Notes under the pieces: generated by a model
Told to the model about the DNA's origin: nothing
The model's database searches: none
The model's input: the letters and a program-made list of their open reading frames with translations, nothing else
Position numbers and translations under genes: made by a program
Assembly (NCBI RefSeq): GCF_030705305.1
Contig: NZ_JAUZEE010000005.1
Coordinates: 124,001-188,000, forward strand
Source: Leptothrix discophora
Lineage (GTDB): Bacteria; Pseudomonadota; Gammaproteobacteria; Burkholderiales; Burkholderiaceae_C
Length of the DNA stretch: 64,000 nucleotides
Reading direction: 5' to 3'
Part shown: piece after piece, positions 44,425-53,236 of the stretch
Position numbering within the stretch: the stretch's first letter is position 1
How the letters are laid out: every line of letters starts with the position of its first letter

Positions 44425-46377
44425 ATGACCGACGCTCCCGCCTCGCAGGCCCCGTCCTCCCCTTCCCGTCCAGCACCCTCCCGCGACAGCGCCGATGCCG
44501 GCTACCAGGCCACCCGCCGCCAGGGCCTGGCGGCGCTGACGCTGGGCGCCATCGGCGTGGTCTACGGCGACATCGGCACCAGTCCGCTCTACACCATGAA
44601 GGAGATCTTCGCGCCCGCCACCGGCGTGCCGCTGGACGCGGCCAGCCTGATCGGCGCGGTCTCGGTGATCTTCTGGGCCCTGATGCTGGTGGTGACGCTG
44701 AAGTACGTCGTGCTCATCCTGAGGGCGGACAACCATGGCGAAGGCGGGGGGCTCGCGCTGACCGCCCTGGCCGCGCAGGCGGTGCAGGGCCAGCCCCGGC
44801 TGCGCCACGCCCTGCTGCTGCTGGGCGTGTTCGGCGCCACCCTGTTCTACGGCGACAGCGTGATCACGCCGGCGATCTCGGTGCTGGGCGCCGTCGAGGG
44901 CCTGCATCTCATCACCCCGACGCTGGATGCCTGGGTCGTGCCGCTGTCGGTGCTGATCCTCGTCGGCCTGTTCGCGCTGCAGCGCCATGGCACGGCGGTG
45001 GTGGGGCGCTGGTTCGGGCCGGTGATCGTGCTGTGGTTCGTCACGCTGGGCGTGGCCGGCGGGGTCCACATCGCCGAGGCGCCAGCCATCCTCGCGGCGC
45101 TCAACCCGGTCCATGCCTGGGACTTCCTGGCCGGACGCGGCTGGCATGTCTTTGCCGCGCTGGGCGCGATCGTGCTGGCATTGACCGGCGCCGAGGCGCT
45201 CTATGCCGACATGGGCCACTTCGGCCGGCGGCCGATCCAGCTGGCCTGGACCGGCCTGGTCATGCCCTCGCTGGCGCTGAACTACCTCGGCCAAGGGGCC
45301 CTGCTGATGAACGACCCGACCGCCATCGAGAACCCGTTCTACCGCCTGTTCCCCGATGCCTGGCTGCTGCCGGCCGTGGTGCTGGCGACGGCCGCCGCCA
45401 TCATCGCGTCCCAGGCGGTCATCTCGGGCGCCTACTCGATGACGCGCCAGGCCATCCAGCTCGGGTTCCTGCCGCGCATGCGGGTGCGCCACACCTCCGC
45501 CCGCGAGGCCGGCCAGATCTACCTGCCGGCCGTCAACTGGGTCCTGCTGGCGGGCGTCGTCGCCGCGGTCCTGCACTTCGGCAGCTCGTCGGCGCTGGCG
45601 GCGGCCTACGGCATCGCGGTCACGCTGACGATGTTGATCACCACCTTGCTGACCTGGTTCGTGGTGCGACGCGCCTGGCGTCTGCCGGCACCGCTCGCGA
45701 TCGCCGCGACGGCCTTCTTCCTGACGCTCGACGTGCTGCTGGTGGCCGGTTGCGCGGTCAAGTTCCTCGACGGCGGCTGGTTCCCGCTGGTCCTGGGCCT
45801 GCTGCTGTTCGTCGCGATGAGCACCTGGTCGCGGGGTCGCAGCCAGCTGCTGGCCGGCATCCGCCGCGACGGCCTGGACCTGCGCCCCTTCGTGGACGGT
45901 CTGGACACCGTCGGCATCTGCCGCGCCGACCGCACCGCCGTCTACCCGGTGGCCGACCCGACCACGGTGCCGCAGGCGCTGCTGCACAACCTCAAGCACA
46001 ACCAGGTCCTGCACCTGACCAACGTGATCCTGACGGTGGTCTTCGAGCCGGTCCCCTGGGTGGCGATGAGCGATCGCATCGAGGTCGAACCGCTCGGTCA
46101 TGGCTTCTGGCGCGTGACCTTGCGCTATGGCTTCATGAACACGCCGGACGTCCCCCAGGCGCTGACGCTGGCGGCCTCCCACGGCCTGCGCGTGCCCGTG
46201 TTCGAGACCAGCTATTTCCTCAGCCGCGAGACCGTGGTGCCGACACCCGGCCAGGGCATGGCGGCGTGGCGCGAGTCGCTGTTCGCGGTCATGAGCCGCC
46301 ATGCGAGCGACGTGTCGGCCTTCTTCCGCCTGCCCGACAACGCGGTCGTCGAACTGGGGACGCGCGTCCAGATTTGA
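44425..46377 (+). CDS. kup: Low-affinity potassium uptake protein
   Basis: 650 residues of the Kup/HAK/KUP family with about twelve helices. Begins [26 protein letters not shown], the family signature, and includes [43 protein letters not shown] and [18 protein letters not shown] cytoplasmic C-terminal domain follows. It imports K+ with protons. Placed just after the KdpDE-like pair. Confidence 0.95.
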   Translation: MTDAPASQAPSSPSRPAPSRDSADAGYQATRRQGLAALTLGAIGVVYGDIGTSPLYTMKEIFAPATGVPLDAASLIGAVSVIFWALMLVVTLKYVVLILRADNHGEGGGLALTALAAQAVQGQPRLRHALLLLGVFGATLFYGDSVITPAISVLGAVEGLHLITPTLDAWVVPLSVLILVGLFALQRHGTAVVGRWFGPVIVLWFVTLGVAGGVHIAEAPAILAALNPVHAWDFLAGRGWHVFAALGAIVLALTGAEALYADMGHFGRRPIQLAWTGLVMPSLALNYLGQGALLMNDPTAIENPFYRLFPDAWLLPAVVLATAAAIIASQAVISGAYSMTRQAIQLGFLPRMRVRHTSAREAGQIYLPAVNWVLLAGVVAAVLHFGSSSALAAAYGIAVTLTMLITTLLTWFVVRRAWRLPAPLAIAATAFFLTLDVLLVAGCAVKFLDGGWFPLVLGLLLFVAMSTWSRGRSQLLAGIRRDGLDLRPFVDGLDTVGICRADRTAVYPVADPTTVPQALLHNLKHNQVLHLTNVILTVVFEPVPWVAMSDRIEVEPLGHGFWRVTLRYGFMNTPDVPQALTLAASHGLRVPVFETSYFLSRETVVPTPGQGMAAWRESLFAVMSRHASDVSAFFRLPDNAVVELGTRVQI

Positions 46378-46382
46378 TGTCA

Positions 46383-46488
46383 GCCCCTCGCCCGGCGGGT
46401 ACGCCGGTCGATCCCCCGGGGGGATGCCCGCCGGCTTGGGGCGGCCCGGCGCCCGGCGGGGCTGTCAGCCCCTCGCCCGGCGGGTCAG
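46383..46488 (+). repeat. Structured GC-rich repeat, copy E
   Basis: Most complete copy: CCGGC/GCCGG stem around GGGTAC (46392-46407), GATCCCCC/GGGGGAT hairpin, core (46436-46450) between arms CCCGCCGG (46427-46434) and CCGGCGGG (46453-46460), then a second partial unit (GCCCCTCGCCCGGCGGG, about 46468-46484). Fills the gap between kup and the convergent regulator gene. Confidence 0.87.
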
Positions 46489-47120
46489 GCTTCCAGCAGT
46501 CCCCAGCGCAGCGCCAGCAGCGTCAGTTCGGCCTGGTTGGCGGCGCCGAGCTTCTGCTTGACGTTGTAGAGGTGGGTGCCGACGGTGCTGGCGCTGAGCT
46601 TCAGCCGGCTGGCGATGTCGGCCACGCTGGCGCCGCGGGCCAGCATCACGAAGACCTCGAACTCGCGCTCGGACAGCGCGTCGACCGGGTTGGGCTCGTT
46701 GCCCAGCTGCGCCAGCGCGAGCTTCTGGGCGATGGCCGGGTCGATGTAGCGCTGGCCGGCGGCGACACGCCTGATCGCGTCGACCAGCGCCTCGGGCGCG
46801 CCGCGCTTGCTCAGGTAGCCCTGCGCGCCGGCGGCCAGCACGCGGCGCGGGTGGGCGGTGTCCTCGTGGGCCGACAGCACCAGCACGCGCAGCGTGTCGT
46901 CGCGGGCGCGCAGCCGCCGCAGCAGCTCCAGGCCAGACATGCCGGGCATCGACAGGTCCAGCACCAGCAGGTCGGGGCGGTTGCGCTCCAGCTCGGCCAG
47001 CGCCTCGTCGCCGGAGCCAGCCTCGGCGACCACCTCGATGTCGGCGCCGGAGGACTCCAGCAGCATCTTGAAGCCCATGCGGACGATGGTGTGGTCGTCG
47101 ACCAGCATGACGCGGATCAT
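46485..47120 (-). CDS. NarL/LuxR-type response regulator
   Basis: 211 residues: receiver with Asp55 (LLVLDLSMPGMSG) and a C-terminal LuxR helix-turn-helix (LSEREFEVFVMLARGASVADIASRLKLS region). Coupled (ATGA) to the kinase gene. Related pairs regulate PQQ-linked alcohol oxidation in other bacteria; here the pair is divergent from pqqA, so control of pqq is a reasonable inference. Confidence 0.9.
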   Translation of the reverse strand: MIRVMLVDDHTIVRMGFKMLLESSGADIEVVAEAGSGDEALAELERNRPDLLVLDLSMPGMSGLELLRRLRARDDTLRVLVLSAHEDTAHPRRVLAAGAQGYLSKRGAPEALVDAIRRVAAGQRYIDPAIAQKLALAQLGNEPNPVDALSEREFEVFVMLARGASVADIASRLKLSASTVGTHLYNVKQKLGAANQAELTLLALRWGLLEA

Positions 47121-48595
47121 CGGCCGGCCTCCCGGCGCATCGGCAGGCTGGCGTCCAGGCGCACGCCGGGCGACTCGCCGCCGACCTGGGCCGTGCCGAC
47201 CGCCAGCGAACCGCCCAGGCTGCGCACGCGCTCGCGCAGGCCGCGCAGGCCGTAGTGGCCGGGGCGCTGCCAGTCGGCCGGCAGGCCGCGGCCGTTGTCG
47301 TCCACGCGCACCCGCAGGCGTTCGCCTTCAGGGCCGTCATCGACCTGCACGGCGATGTGCAGCAGCGTCGCGCCGCTGTGGCGCAACGCGTTGTTGAGGG
47401 CTTCCTGCACGACCCGGTAGGCGGCCAGCGCGAGGTCGCCGTCGAGGTCGGCCGGCAGCGGCGCGACCGTCAGCTCGATGCGTGGCGCACCCGGATGCTG
47501 GCGGGCGCCGCCGGCCAGGTCGGCCAGCGCGTCGGCCAGGCCCAGGCTGTCGAGCGCCAGCGGCGTCAGGCGCGGGATCAGGCCGTGCATGACCGCGTAG
47601 AGCCGGCCGGCCTCGTCGGCGATCAGCGTGGCGGTGGCCTGGCCGGCCGAGTCGCGCGTGGCCAGCCGGTTGGCCAGCGACAGCGCCAGGCTGCGCATCG
47701 CGGTGACGGACTGGCCCAGCTCGTCGTGCAGCTCGCGCGCGATCTCGCGCCGCTCGCGCTCGGTGTGCAGCTCGATCTGGTGGGCGATCTCGCGGCTCTC
47801 GGCCAGCGAGCGGCGGGCCTCGTAGGCCGCCAGGCGGGCCTGCAGCTGGTCCTCGACCGCGGCGGCCATGCGGTTGATGGCCGCGCCGATCGAGCCGGCC
47901 TCGCGTCCGGGCAGTGCCGGCAGCCGGGCGGCGTAGTCGCCGCGTTCGAGCCGGCCGAGTCCGGCCAGGATGGTGGCGAAGGGTCGCAGCGTGACGCCGA
48001 CGAACCAGAACACCAGCGCGTTGATCAGCAGCAGCGCCGCACCGCCCAGCGCGGCCAGCCGCAGCAGGTCGTCCCAGCCGTCGAGGATGGCGCGGGAGGC
48101 ATCGGCCTCCACGGTCAGCCGACCACCGCCCGGCAGCTCGATGAGCTGGCGCTGCGGCGGCGGCGCGACCCAGGCGACGAACCAGGCCGGCGCCTCGCGG
48201 CCCTGCTTGTAGACCGAGGGCGGCGAGCGGTAGACGACATGGCCGTCGCGGTCGACCAGCGAGATCTCGTTGGCCCGGACGCGGCCGAGCTGGCGCAGGA
48301 AATCGAGCATCGCGTCCGGCCCGGACAGCCGGTAGACCCAGCCGACGCGCTGCAGCATCTGCCCGGCCACGCGGTTGCCGGCCACGATTTCCTCGTGCAC
48401 GCTGCTGCGCGTGGCGGCGATCTGCAGCAGCAGCAGCGCGGCGATGAAGCCGGCCATCAGCACCGCCAGCAGCACCTGCACCTTGAAGCGCAGGCTGTGT
48501 CCGGAGGCCAGGCCACCCGGCGCGGGGGCCGCAGCGGGCGCGCCCTCCGGCCGTGGCGGGGTGGACGGTTCAGAGGAGGCGGTGAGGCTGGCCAT
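47117..48595 (-). CDS. NarX-type (HisKA_3) sensor histidine kinase
   Basis: 492 residues: N-terminal disordered stretch, TM1 (38-60), a periplasmic sensor region (about 62-175), TM2 (180-202), HAMP (about 203-255), HisKA_3 with His290 (EREIARELHDELGQS region) and an HATPase domain (VVQEALNNALRHSGA, DDNGRGLP, GLRGLRERV). The ATG at 48595 is used; longer frames upstream run into the pqqA promoter region. Operon with the response regulator. Confidence 0.9.
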   Translation of the reverse strand: MASLTASSEPSTPPRPEGAPAAAPAPGGLASGHSLRFKVQVLLAVLMAGFIAALLLLQIAATRSSVHEEIVAGNRVAGQMLQRVGWVYRLSGPDAMLDFLRQLGRVRANEISLVDRDGHVVYRSPPSVYKQGREAPAWFVAWVAPPPQRQLIELPGGGRLTVEADASRAILDGWDDLLRLAALGGAALLLINALVFWFVGVTLRPFATILAGLGRLERGDYAARLPALPGREAGSIGAAINRMAAAVEDQLQARLAAYEARRSLAESREIAHQIELHTERERREIARELHDELGQSVTAMRSLALSLANRLATRDSAGQATATLIADEAGRLYAVMHGLIPRLTPLALDSLGLADALADLAGGARQHPGAPRIELTVAPLPADLDGDLALAAYRVVQEALNNALRHSGATLLHIAVQVDDGPEGERLRVRVDDNGRGLPADWQRPGHYGLRGLRERVRSLGGSLAVGTAQVGGESPGVRLDASLPMRREAGR

Positions 48596-48673
48596 GACCC
48601 GATTGTCCCGGCCGCAAGCCAGCCCCGTCGCGACTGCGGGCTGGGGACTACCCGGCCAGCGAATGGCGATTTT

Positions 48674-48691
48674 CATGAGGCCCGGCTCATG
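48674..48691. promoter_or_regulatory. Inverted repeat between kinase gene and pqqA
   Basis: CATGAG-GCCCGG-CTCATG, perfect 6-bp half-sites with a 6-bp spacer, 109 bp before pqqA and 79 bp before the kinase start. The arrangement would suit a NarL/LuxR-type dimer. Confidence 0.5.
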
Positions 48692-48799
48692 GTCCGCGCG
48701 ACGACAGCCCGGTGGCCTTTGCCGACACTGGCGACGCACCGGAACACATTCGGTGCCGGACCTCACCGACACCACCCATCCATCCATCTGGAGACTCAC

Positions 48800-48874
48800 A
48801 TGACCTGGGAAACCCCTGCCGCCATCGACTTCCGCTTCGGCTTCGAGATCACGATGTACGTGGCCGCTCGCTGA
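48800..48874 (+). CDS. pqqA: PQQ precursor peptide
   Basis: A 24-residue gene, too short for ordinary ORF calling. It carries the invariant Glu16 and Tyr20 (FEITMYVAAR) that are crosslinked to build pyrroloquinoline quinone, with WETP at the start as in most PqqA. GGAGACTCAC lies before the ATG. First gene of pqqABCDE; followed by a 127-bp gap containing a strong hairpin. Confidence 0.95.
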   Translation: MTWETPAAIDFRFGFEITMYVAAR

Positions 48875-48909
48875 TCCGGCGACCGACCCCATCGTCCCTT
48901 GACGAGCCG

Positions 48910-48948
48910 CACGGCCCGGCTGTGGAGTCCATCCGCAGCCGGGCCGTG
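48910..48948 (+). other. Strong hairpin between pqqA and pqqB
   Basis: CACGGCCCGGCTG (48910-48922) and CAGCCGGGCCGTG (48936-48948) form a perfect 13-bp stem with a 13-nt loop. No T-run follows. It could stabilise pqqA mRNA or attenuate readthrough, giving more pqqA than pqqB-E message. Confidence 0.75.
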
Positions 48949-49001
48949 TCGCATCCGACGCCCGCGCTCCCCCGACCACGACCTGACCCGGCCTGCCCAC
49001 C

Positions 49002-49967
49002 GTGACTGCCTCGACTTCCTCCGCCTCCCCGGTCCTGACCGTGCGCGTGCTGGGCTCCGCCGCCGGCGGCGGCTTCCCGCAGTGGAACTGCAACTGCCGC
49101 CAGTGCGCGGCGGTGCGCGCGGGTTCGCCGGACCACCGCGCCCGCACCCAGTCCTCGATCGCCGTGGGCGGTCCGCACGACTGGCTGCTGGTCAACGCCT
49201 CGCCCGACATCCTGACCCAGCTGCAGCGCAGCCCGGCGCTGCAGCCCGCCCGTGCGCTGCGCGACAGCGGCATCGCCGCCGTGCTGCTGTGCGACGGCCA
49301 GATCGACCACAGCACCGGCCTGTTCATGCTGCGCGAACGCGGCCGGCCGCTGCCCCTGTGGAGCACCCGCCCGGCGCACGAGGACCTGAGCCACGGCAAC
49401 CCGATCCTGCGCGTGCTGGGCCACTACTGCGGCGTCGACTGGCATGAGCTGCCGATCGACGGCCGTGCCGTCACGCTGCCGGCCGCGCTGGAAGCGCCCG
49501 GCGTGGCGACGCTGCGCGTCACCGCGCTGCCGCTGGACAGCAAGCCCGCGCCCTATTCGCCGCACCGCGAGTCACCGGTCGACGGCGACAACGTCGGCCT
49601 GATCCTGGAGAACACGGCCACCGGCGGGCGGGTCTTCTACGCGCCGGGCCTGGGCGCGATCAGCCCGGCGGTCTGGGAGGCCATGAACAGCGTCGATGCC
49701 GTGATGGTCGACGGCACCTTCTGGACCGACGACGAGATGATCACGCTGGGCTTCTCGCGCAAGACCGCGCGCGACATCGGCCACCTGCCGCAATCCGGGC
49801 CGGGCGGCATGCTGGAGGTGCTTGGCCGCCTGCCGCGGCGCACCCGCAAGCTGCTCATCCACATCAACAACACCAACCCCATCCTGGACGAGGCCTCGCC
49901 CGAGCGCCGCGCCGTCGAGGCAGCCGGCGTCGAGGTCAGCTTCGACGGCCTGGAGCTGACGTTCTGA
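49002..49967 (+). CDS. pqqB: PqqB, beta-lactamase-fold protein of PQQ synthesis
   Basis: 321 residues from a GTG start. The N-terminus [22 protein letters not shown] is diagnostic, with [15 protein letters not shown] and [11 protein letters not shown] downstream. A metallo-beta-lactamase fold; PqqB hydroxylates the Glu-Tyr intermediate in current models. 31 bp before pqqC. Confidence 0.95.
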   Translation: MTASTSSASPVLTVRVLGSAAGGGFPQWNCNCRQCAAVRAGSPDHRARTQSSIAVGGPHDWLLVNASPDILTQLQRSPALQPARALRDSGIAAVLLCDGQIDHSTGLFMLRERGRPLPLWSTRPAHEDLSHGNPILRVLGHYCGVDWHELPIDGRAVTLPAALEAPGVATLRVTALPLDSKPAPYSPHRESPVDGDNVGLILENTATGGRVFYAPGLGAISPAVWEAMNSVDAVMVDGTFWTDDEMITLGFSRKTARDIGHLPQSGPGGMLEVLGRLPRRTRKLLIHINNTNPILDEASPERRAVEAAGVEVSFDGLELTF

Positions 49968-49998
49968 ACCCCGCCGACACACCCGAACCGCCGCCACG

Positions 49999-50760
49999 AT
50001 GAACCACGCCACCCTGCCGACCCTGAGCCCCGAAGCCGCCCGCGCGCTGGCCGATGCGCCCGCCTGGGACCGCGTCACCTTCGAGCAGAAGCTGCGCGAG
50101 CGCGGCCGCAGCTACCACATCCACCACCCGTTCAACGTGATGCTCAACAGCGGCCGCGCGACGCCCGAGCAGATCCGTGGCTGGGTGGCCAACCGCTTCT
50201 ACTACCAGATCGCGATTCCGGTGAAGGACGCGGCGGTGCTGTCGAACTGCCCCGACCGCGAGATCCGGCGCGGCTGGATCCAGCGCATCCTGGACCATGA
50301 CGGCTTCGAGATCGGCGAGGTCAAGGATGCCGGCGGCATCGAGGCCTGGATCCGCCTGGGCACGGCCACCGGCCTGAGCCGCGAGGAGATCGTCGACCTG
50401 CGCCACGTCGTCCCGGCGGTGAAGTTCGCGGTCGATGCCTACATCCATTTCGCCCGCCATGCGCCCTGGCAGGAGGCGGTCTGCTCGTCGCTGACCGAGT
50501 TGTTCGCGCCGGAGATCCACAAGCAGCGCCTGGCCACCTGGCCCGAGCACTACCCCTGGATCGACGCCGAGGGCCTGAGCTACTTCCGCAACCGCGTCAG
50601 CCAGGCGCGGCGCGATGTCGAGCAGGGCCTGGCTGTCACGCTGGACCACTTCCGCACCCGCGAGCAGCAGGAACGCGCGCTGACCATCCTGCAGTTCAAG
50701 CTCGACATCCTCTGGGCCATGAACGACGCGATGGCGCTGCGCTACGGGGTGAACGCATGA
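49999..50760 (+). CDS. pqqC: Pyrroloquinoline-quinone synthase
   Basis: 253 residues, seven-helix cofactor-free oxidase. Family blocks [32 protein letters not shown] and [13 protein letters not shown] are present. Catalyses the final ring closure and eight-electron oxidation to PQQ. Overlaps pqqD by 4 bp. Confidence 0.96.
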   Translation: MNHATLPTLSPEAARALADAPAWDRVTFEQKLRERGRSYHIHHPFNVMLNSGRATPEQIRGWVANRFYYQIAIPVKDAAVLSNCPDREIRRGWIQRILDHDGFEIGEVKDAGGIEAWIRLGTATGLSREEIVDLRHVVPAVKFAVDAYIHFARHAPWQEAVCSSLTELFAPEIHKQRLATWPEHYPWIDAEGLSYFRNRVSQARRDVEQGLAVTLDHFRTREQQERALTILQFKLDILWAMNDAMALRYGVNA

Positions 50761-51053
50761 ACGCGTCCGTGTCCACCGTTGCCGAACTGGGCGACGCCAG
50801 CGTGCCGGCTGTTGCCGCCGGCTTCCGCCTGCAATGGGAACAGGCCCAGGGCAACCATGTGCTGCTCTACCCGGAGGGCATGGTCAAGCTCAACCGCAGC
50901 GCCGGCGAGATCCTGAGCCGCTGCGACGGCGTCGCCACGGTGGCTCAGCTCGTGAGCCAGCTCGAAGCCGCCTTCGGGGCGCAGGGCCTGCGCGCCGACG
51001 TGATCGCCTTCCTGCAGATGGCCCGCCAGCAGGGCTGGGTGCGCTGGTCATGA
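50757..51053 (+). CDS. pqqD: PqqD peptide chaperone
   Basis: 98 residues, the RRE-type domain that binds PqqA and presents it to Pqq[32 protein letters not shown] is split across its beta-sheet and helix. Overlaps pqqC and pqqE by 4 bp each. Confidence 0.94.
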   Translation: MNASVSTVAELGDASVPAVAAGFRLQWEQAQGNHVLLYPEGMVKLNRSAGEILSRCDGVATVAQLVSQLEAAFGAQGLRADVIAFLQMARQQGWVRWS

Positions 51054-52213
51054 GCACGGCCATCTCGCCGGGAAGCCCGTCGCCATCGGCCTCGCCGACG
51101 ATCGGCCCGCCGCTGTGGCTGCTCGCGGAGGTCACCTACCGCTGCCCGCTGCACTGCGTGTTCTGCTACAACCCGCTCGATTTCGCGGCCACCGGCAAGG
51201 GCCAGGAACTGTCCACCGAGGACTGGCTGCGCGTGCTGCGCGAGGCCCGCGAACTGGGCGCCGTGCAATGCGGCTTCTCCGGTGGCGAGCCGCTGGAGCG
51301 AGACGACCTCGAGGTCCTGATCGCCGAGGCCCACCGGCTGGGCTACTACACCAACCTGCTGACCTCCGGCGTCGGCCTGACCGATGCGCGCGCTGCGGCG
51401 CTGAAGGCCGCCGGGCTGGACCATGTCCAGCTGAGCTTCCAGGACTCGACCCGCGAGCTCAACGACTTCCTCAGCCACACCAAGACCTTCGGCCTGAAGC
51501 AGCAGGTCGGCGAGCGCATCAAGGCCAACGGCTGGCCGATGGTCATGAACGTGGTGCTGCACCGCCTGAACATCGACCACATCGACCGCATCATCGCGAT
51601 GGCCGAGGCGCTCGGGGCCGAGTACCTCGAACTGGCCAACTCGCAGTACTACAGCTGGGCCCACCTGAACCGCGACCAGCTGCTGCCGACCTCCGACCAG
51701 ATCCGCCGCGCCGAGGCCGTCACCGACGCCTGGCGCCAGAAGCTCGAAGGCCGCATGCGGCTGTTCTTCGTCGCCCCCGACTACCACGAGGGCCAGCCCA
51801 AGAAGTGCATGAACGGCTGGGGCAACGTCTTCCTGACCGTCACGCCGGACGGCACGGCATTGCCCTGCCACACCGCGAAGATGCTGCCGGGCCTGAGCTT
51901 CCCGAACGTGCGCGAGCACGGCATCGCCCACATCTGGCGCGACAGCGAGGGCTTCAACCGCTACCGCGGCACCGGCTGGATGAAGGAGCCCTGCGTGTCC
52001 TGCCCGGACAAGGAAAAGGATCTCGGTGGCTGCCGCTGCCAGGCCTTCTTGCTGGCCAACGACCCGGAGGCCGCCGACCCGGTCTGCCCGAAGAGCCCGC
52101 ACCACGCGCAGGTGCAGCGGGCGGTCGACGATGCCGATGCCGGCCGGATGATCGAGCGCCCGCTCGTCTTCCGCGATCCGAAGAACTCGCGGACCTTGAT
52201 GGGCGCGGGCTGA
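51050..52213 (+). CDS. pqqE: PqqE radical SAM enzyme
   Basis: 387 residues. Radical SAM motif Cys32-x3-Cys36-x2-Cys39 (RCPLHCVFCYNP), FSGGEPLERDDL, and a C-terminal SPASM region with Cys for auxiliary Fe-S clusters (TALPCHTAKMLPG, CVSCPDKEKDLGGCRCQAF). Forms the Glu-Tyr carbon-carbon bond in PqqA. Start chosen at ATG 51050 overlapping pqqD; no pqqF protease gene follows. Confidence 0.96.
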   Translation: MSTAISPGSPSPSASPTIGPPLWLLAEVTYRCPLHCVFCYNPLDFAATGKGQELSTEDWLRVLREARELGAVQCGFSGGEPLERDDLEVLIAEAHRLGYYTNLLTSGVGLTDARAAALKAAGLDHVQLSFQDSTRELNDFLSHTKTFGLKQQVGERIKANGWPMVMNVVLHRLNIDHIDRIIAMAEALGAEYLELANSQYYSWAHLNRDQLLPTSDQIRRAEAVTDAWRQKLEGRMRLFFVAPDYHEGQPKKCMNGWGNVFLTVTPDGTALPCHTAKMLPGLSFPNVREHGIAHIWRDSEGFNRYRGTGWMKEPCVSCPDKEKDLGGCRCQAFLLANDPEAADPVCPKSPHHAQVQRAVDDADAGRMIERPLVFRDPKNSRTLMGAG

Positions 52214-52309
52214 ACGTCGCTGCGACGCGGCGGACCGGTTTCCTGTGGGTCGCCCCGGATGGGCACATCCAGGGCGATAGCGTGGGCTTAACGGGGTTGA
52301 TTGAGATCG

Positions 52310-52338
52310 TTGATGCAATCGCACATGAATTGTCGATA
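52310..52338 (+). promoter_or_regulatory. Candidate ahpC promoter
   Basis: TTGATG (52310-52315) and TCGATA (52333-52338), 17 bp apart, in the only AT-richer stretch before ahpC. Two ATAG elements (near 52277 and 52336) hint at OxyR but full ATAG-N7-CTAT spacing is not present. Confidence 0.35.
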
Positions 52339-52394
52339 GCATTCAACCCATCGCTTCCTCCCCAACCCCTTCAACCCCACCCACAGGAACCACC

Positions 52395-52958
52395 ATGTCC
52401 ATCATCAACACCCCCGTCCAGCCGTTCAAGACCCAGGCTTTCCACAACGGCAAGTTCATCACCGTGTCCGACGAGAGCCTGAAGGGCAAGTGGTCGGTCC
52501 TGATCTTCATGCCGGCGGCCTTCACCTTCAACTGCCCGACCGAGATCGAGGACGCCGCCGACAACTACGCCGCCTTCCAGGCCGCTGGCGCCGAGGTCTA
52601 CATCGTCACGACCGACACGCACTTCTCGCACAAGGTGTGGCACGAGACCTCGCCGGCCGTCGGCAAGGCCAAGTTCCCGCTGGTCGGCGACCCGACCCAC
52701 ACGCTGACCAACGCCTTCGGCGTGCACATCGCCGAAGAGGGCCTGGCGCTGCGCGGCACCTTCGTGATCAACCCGGACGGCGTCATCAAGACCGCCGAGA
52801 TCCACTCCAACGAGATCGCCCGTGACGTGTCGGAAACGCTGCGCAAGCTGAAGGCCGCGCAGTACACCGCCGCCAACCCCGGCCAGGTCTGCCCGGCCAA
52901 GTGGAAGGAAGGCGCGAAGACGCTGGCTCCCTCCATTGACCTCGTCGGGAAAATCTGA
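52395..52958 (+). CDS. ahpC: Alkyl hydroperoxide reductase subunit C
   Basis: 187 residues, typical 2-Cys peroxiredoxin. Peroxidatic Cys47 is in FTFNCPTE (usually FVCPTE), resolving Cys166 in NPGQVCPAKW. Reduces H2O2 and organic peroxides, itself reduced by AhpF. The stop codon is the first base triplet of a strong hairpin. Confidence 0.96.
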   Translation: MSIINTPVQPFKTQAFHNGKFITVSDESLKGKWSVLIFMPAAFTFNCPTEIEDAADNYAAFQAAGAEVYIVTTDTHFSHKVWHETSPAVGKAKFPLVGDPTHTLTNAFGVHIAEEGLALRGTFVINPDGVIKTAEIHSNEIARDVSETLRKLKAAQYTAANPGQVCPAKWKEGAKTLAPSIDLVGKI

Positions 52959-52980
52959 CCCACCCCTCTGGGGTGGGTCA
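52956..52980 (+). other. Hairpin overlapping the ahpC stop codon
   Basis: TGACCCACCCC-TCT-GGGGTGGGTCA, 11-bp perfect stem starting at the TGA stop. No T-run; may limit readthrough or protect ahpC mRNA. Confidence 0.75.
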
Positions 52981-52992
52981 GGCCCACCCCCC

Positions 52993-53027
52993 GGAGCGGC
53001 TTGACGCCGCTCCCCCCTCAAGGGGGG
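52993..53027 (+). other. Two further hairpins in the ahpC-ahpF gap
   Basis: GGAGCGGC-TTGAC-GCCGCTCC (52993-53013) and CCCCCC-TCAA-GGGGGG (53012-53027); they share bases at the join, so they are alternative or stacked. Confidence 0.65.
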
Positions 53028-53140
53028 CGAGACGAGTGGACCGGCAAAGCCGGATCCACCGTCTCCGCTGGATGAAGAGAACGACCGAGTGAGAGCCCAA
53101 GGGTGCTGCGGCACCGGACTGTTCGGAGACTTCTTCGGAG

Positions 53141-53185
53141 CAGTTGAAAGCATGTGATCGGCCTGCGGGCGCGTGCTTTCAACTG
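53141..53185 (+). other. Long-stem hairpin before ahpF
   Basis: CAGTTGAAAGCATG (53141-53154) and CGTGCTTTCAACTG (53172-53185) pair over 14 bp with one G-T wobble and a 17-nt loop. It is AT-richer than the surroundings and lies 52 bp before ahpF. Confidence 0.7.
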
Positions 53186-53236
53186 GGCCGGGACATGACT
53201 CGCCCCTGCGACACACGCCACCGAAAGGAACGCACC

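Noticed and set aside
52261-52345. OxyR binding site upstream of ahpC
   Set aside because: Two ATAG tetramers are present but not at ATAG-N7-CTAT spacing, so only a weak promoter note was kept.
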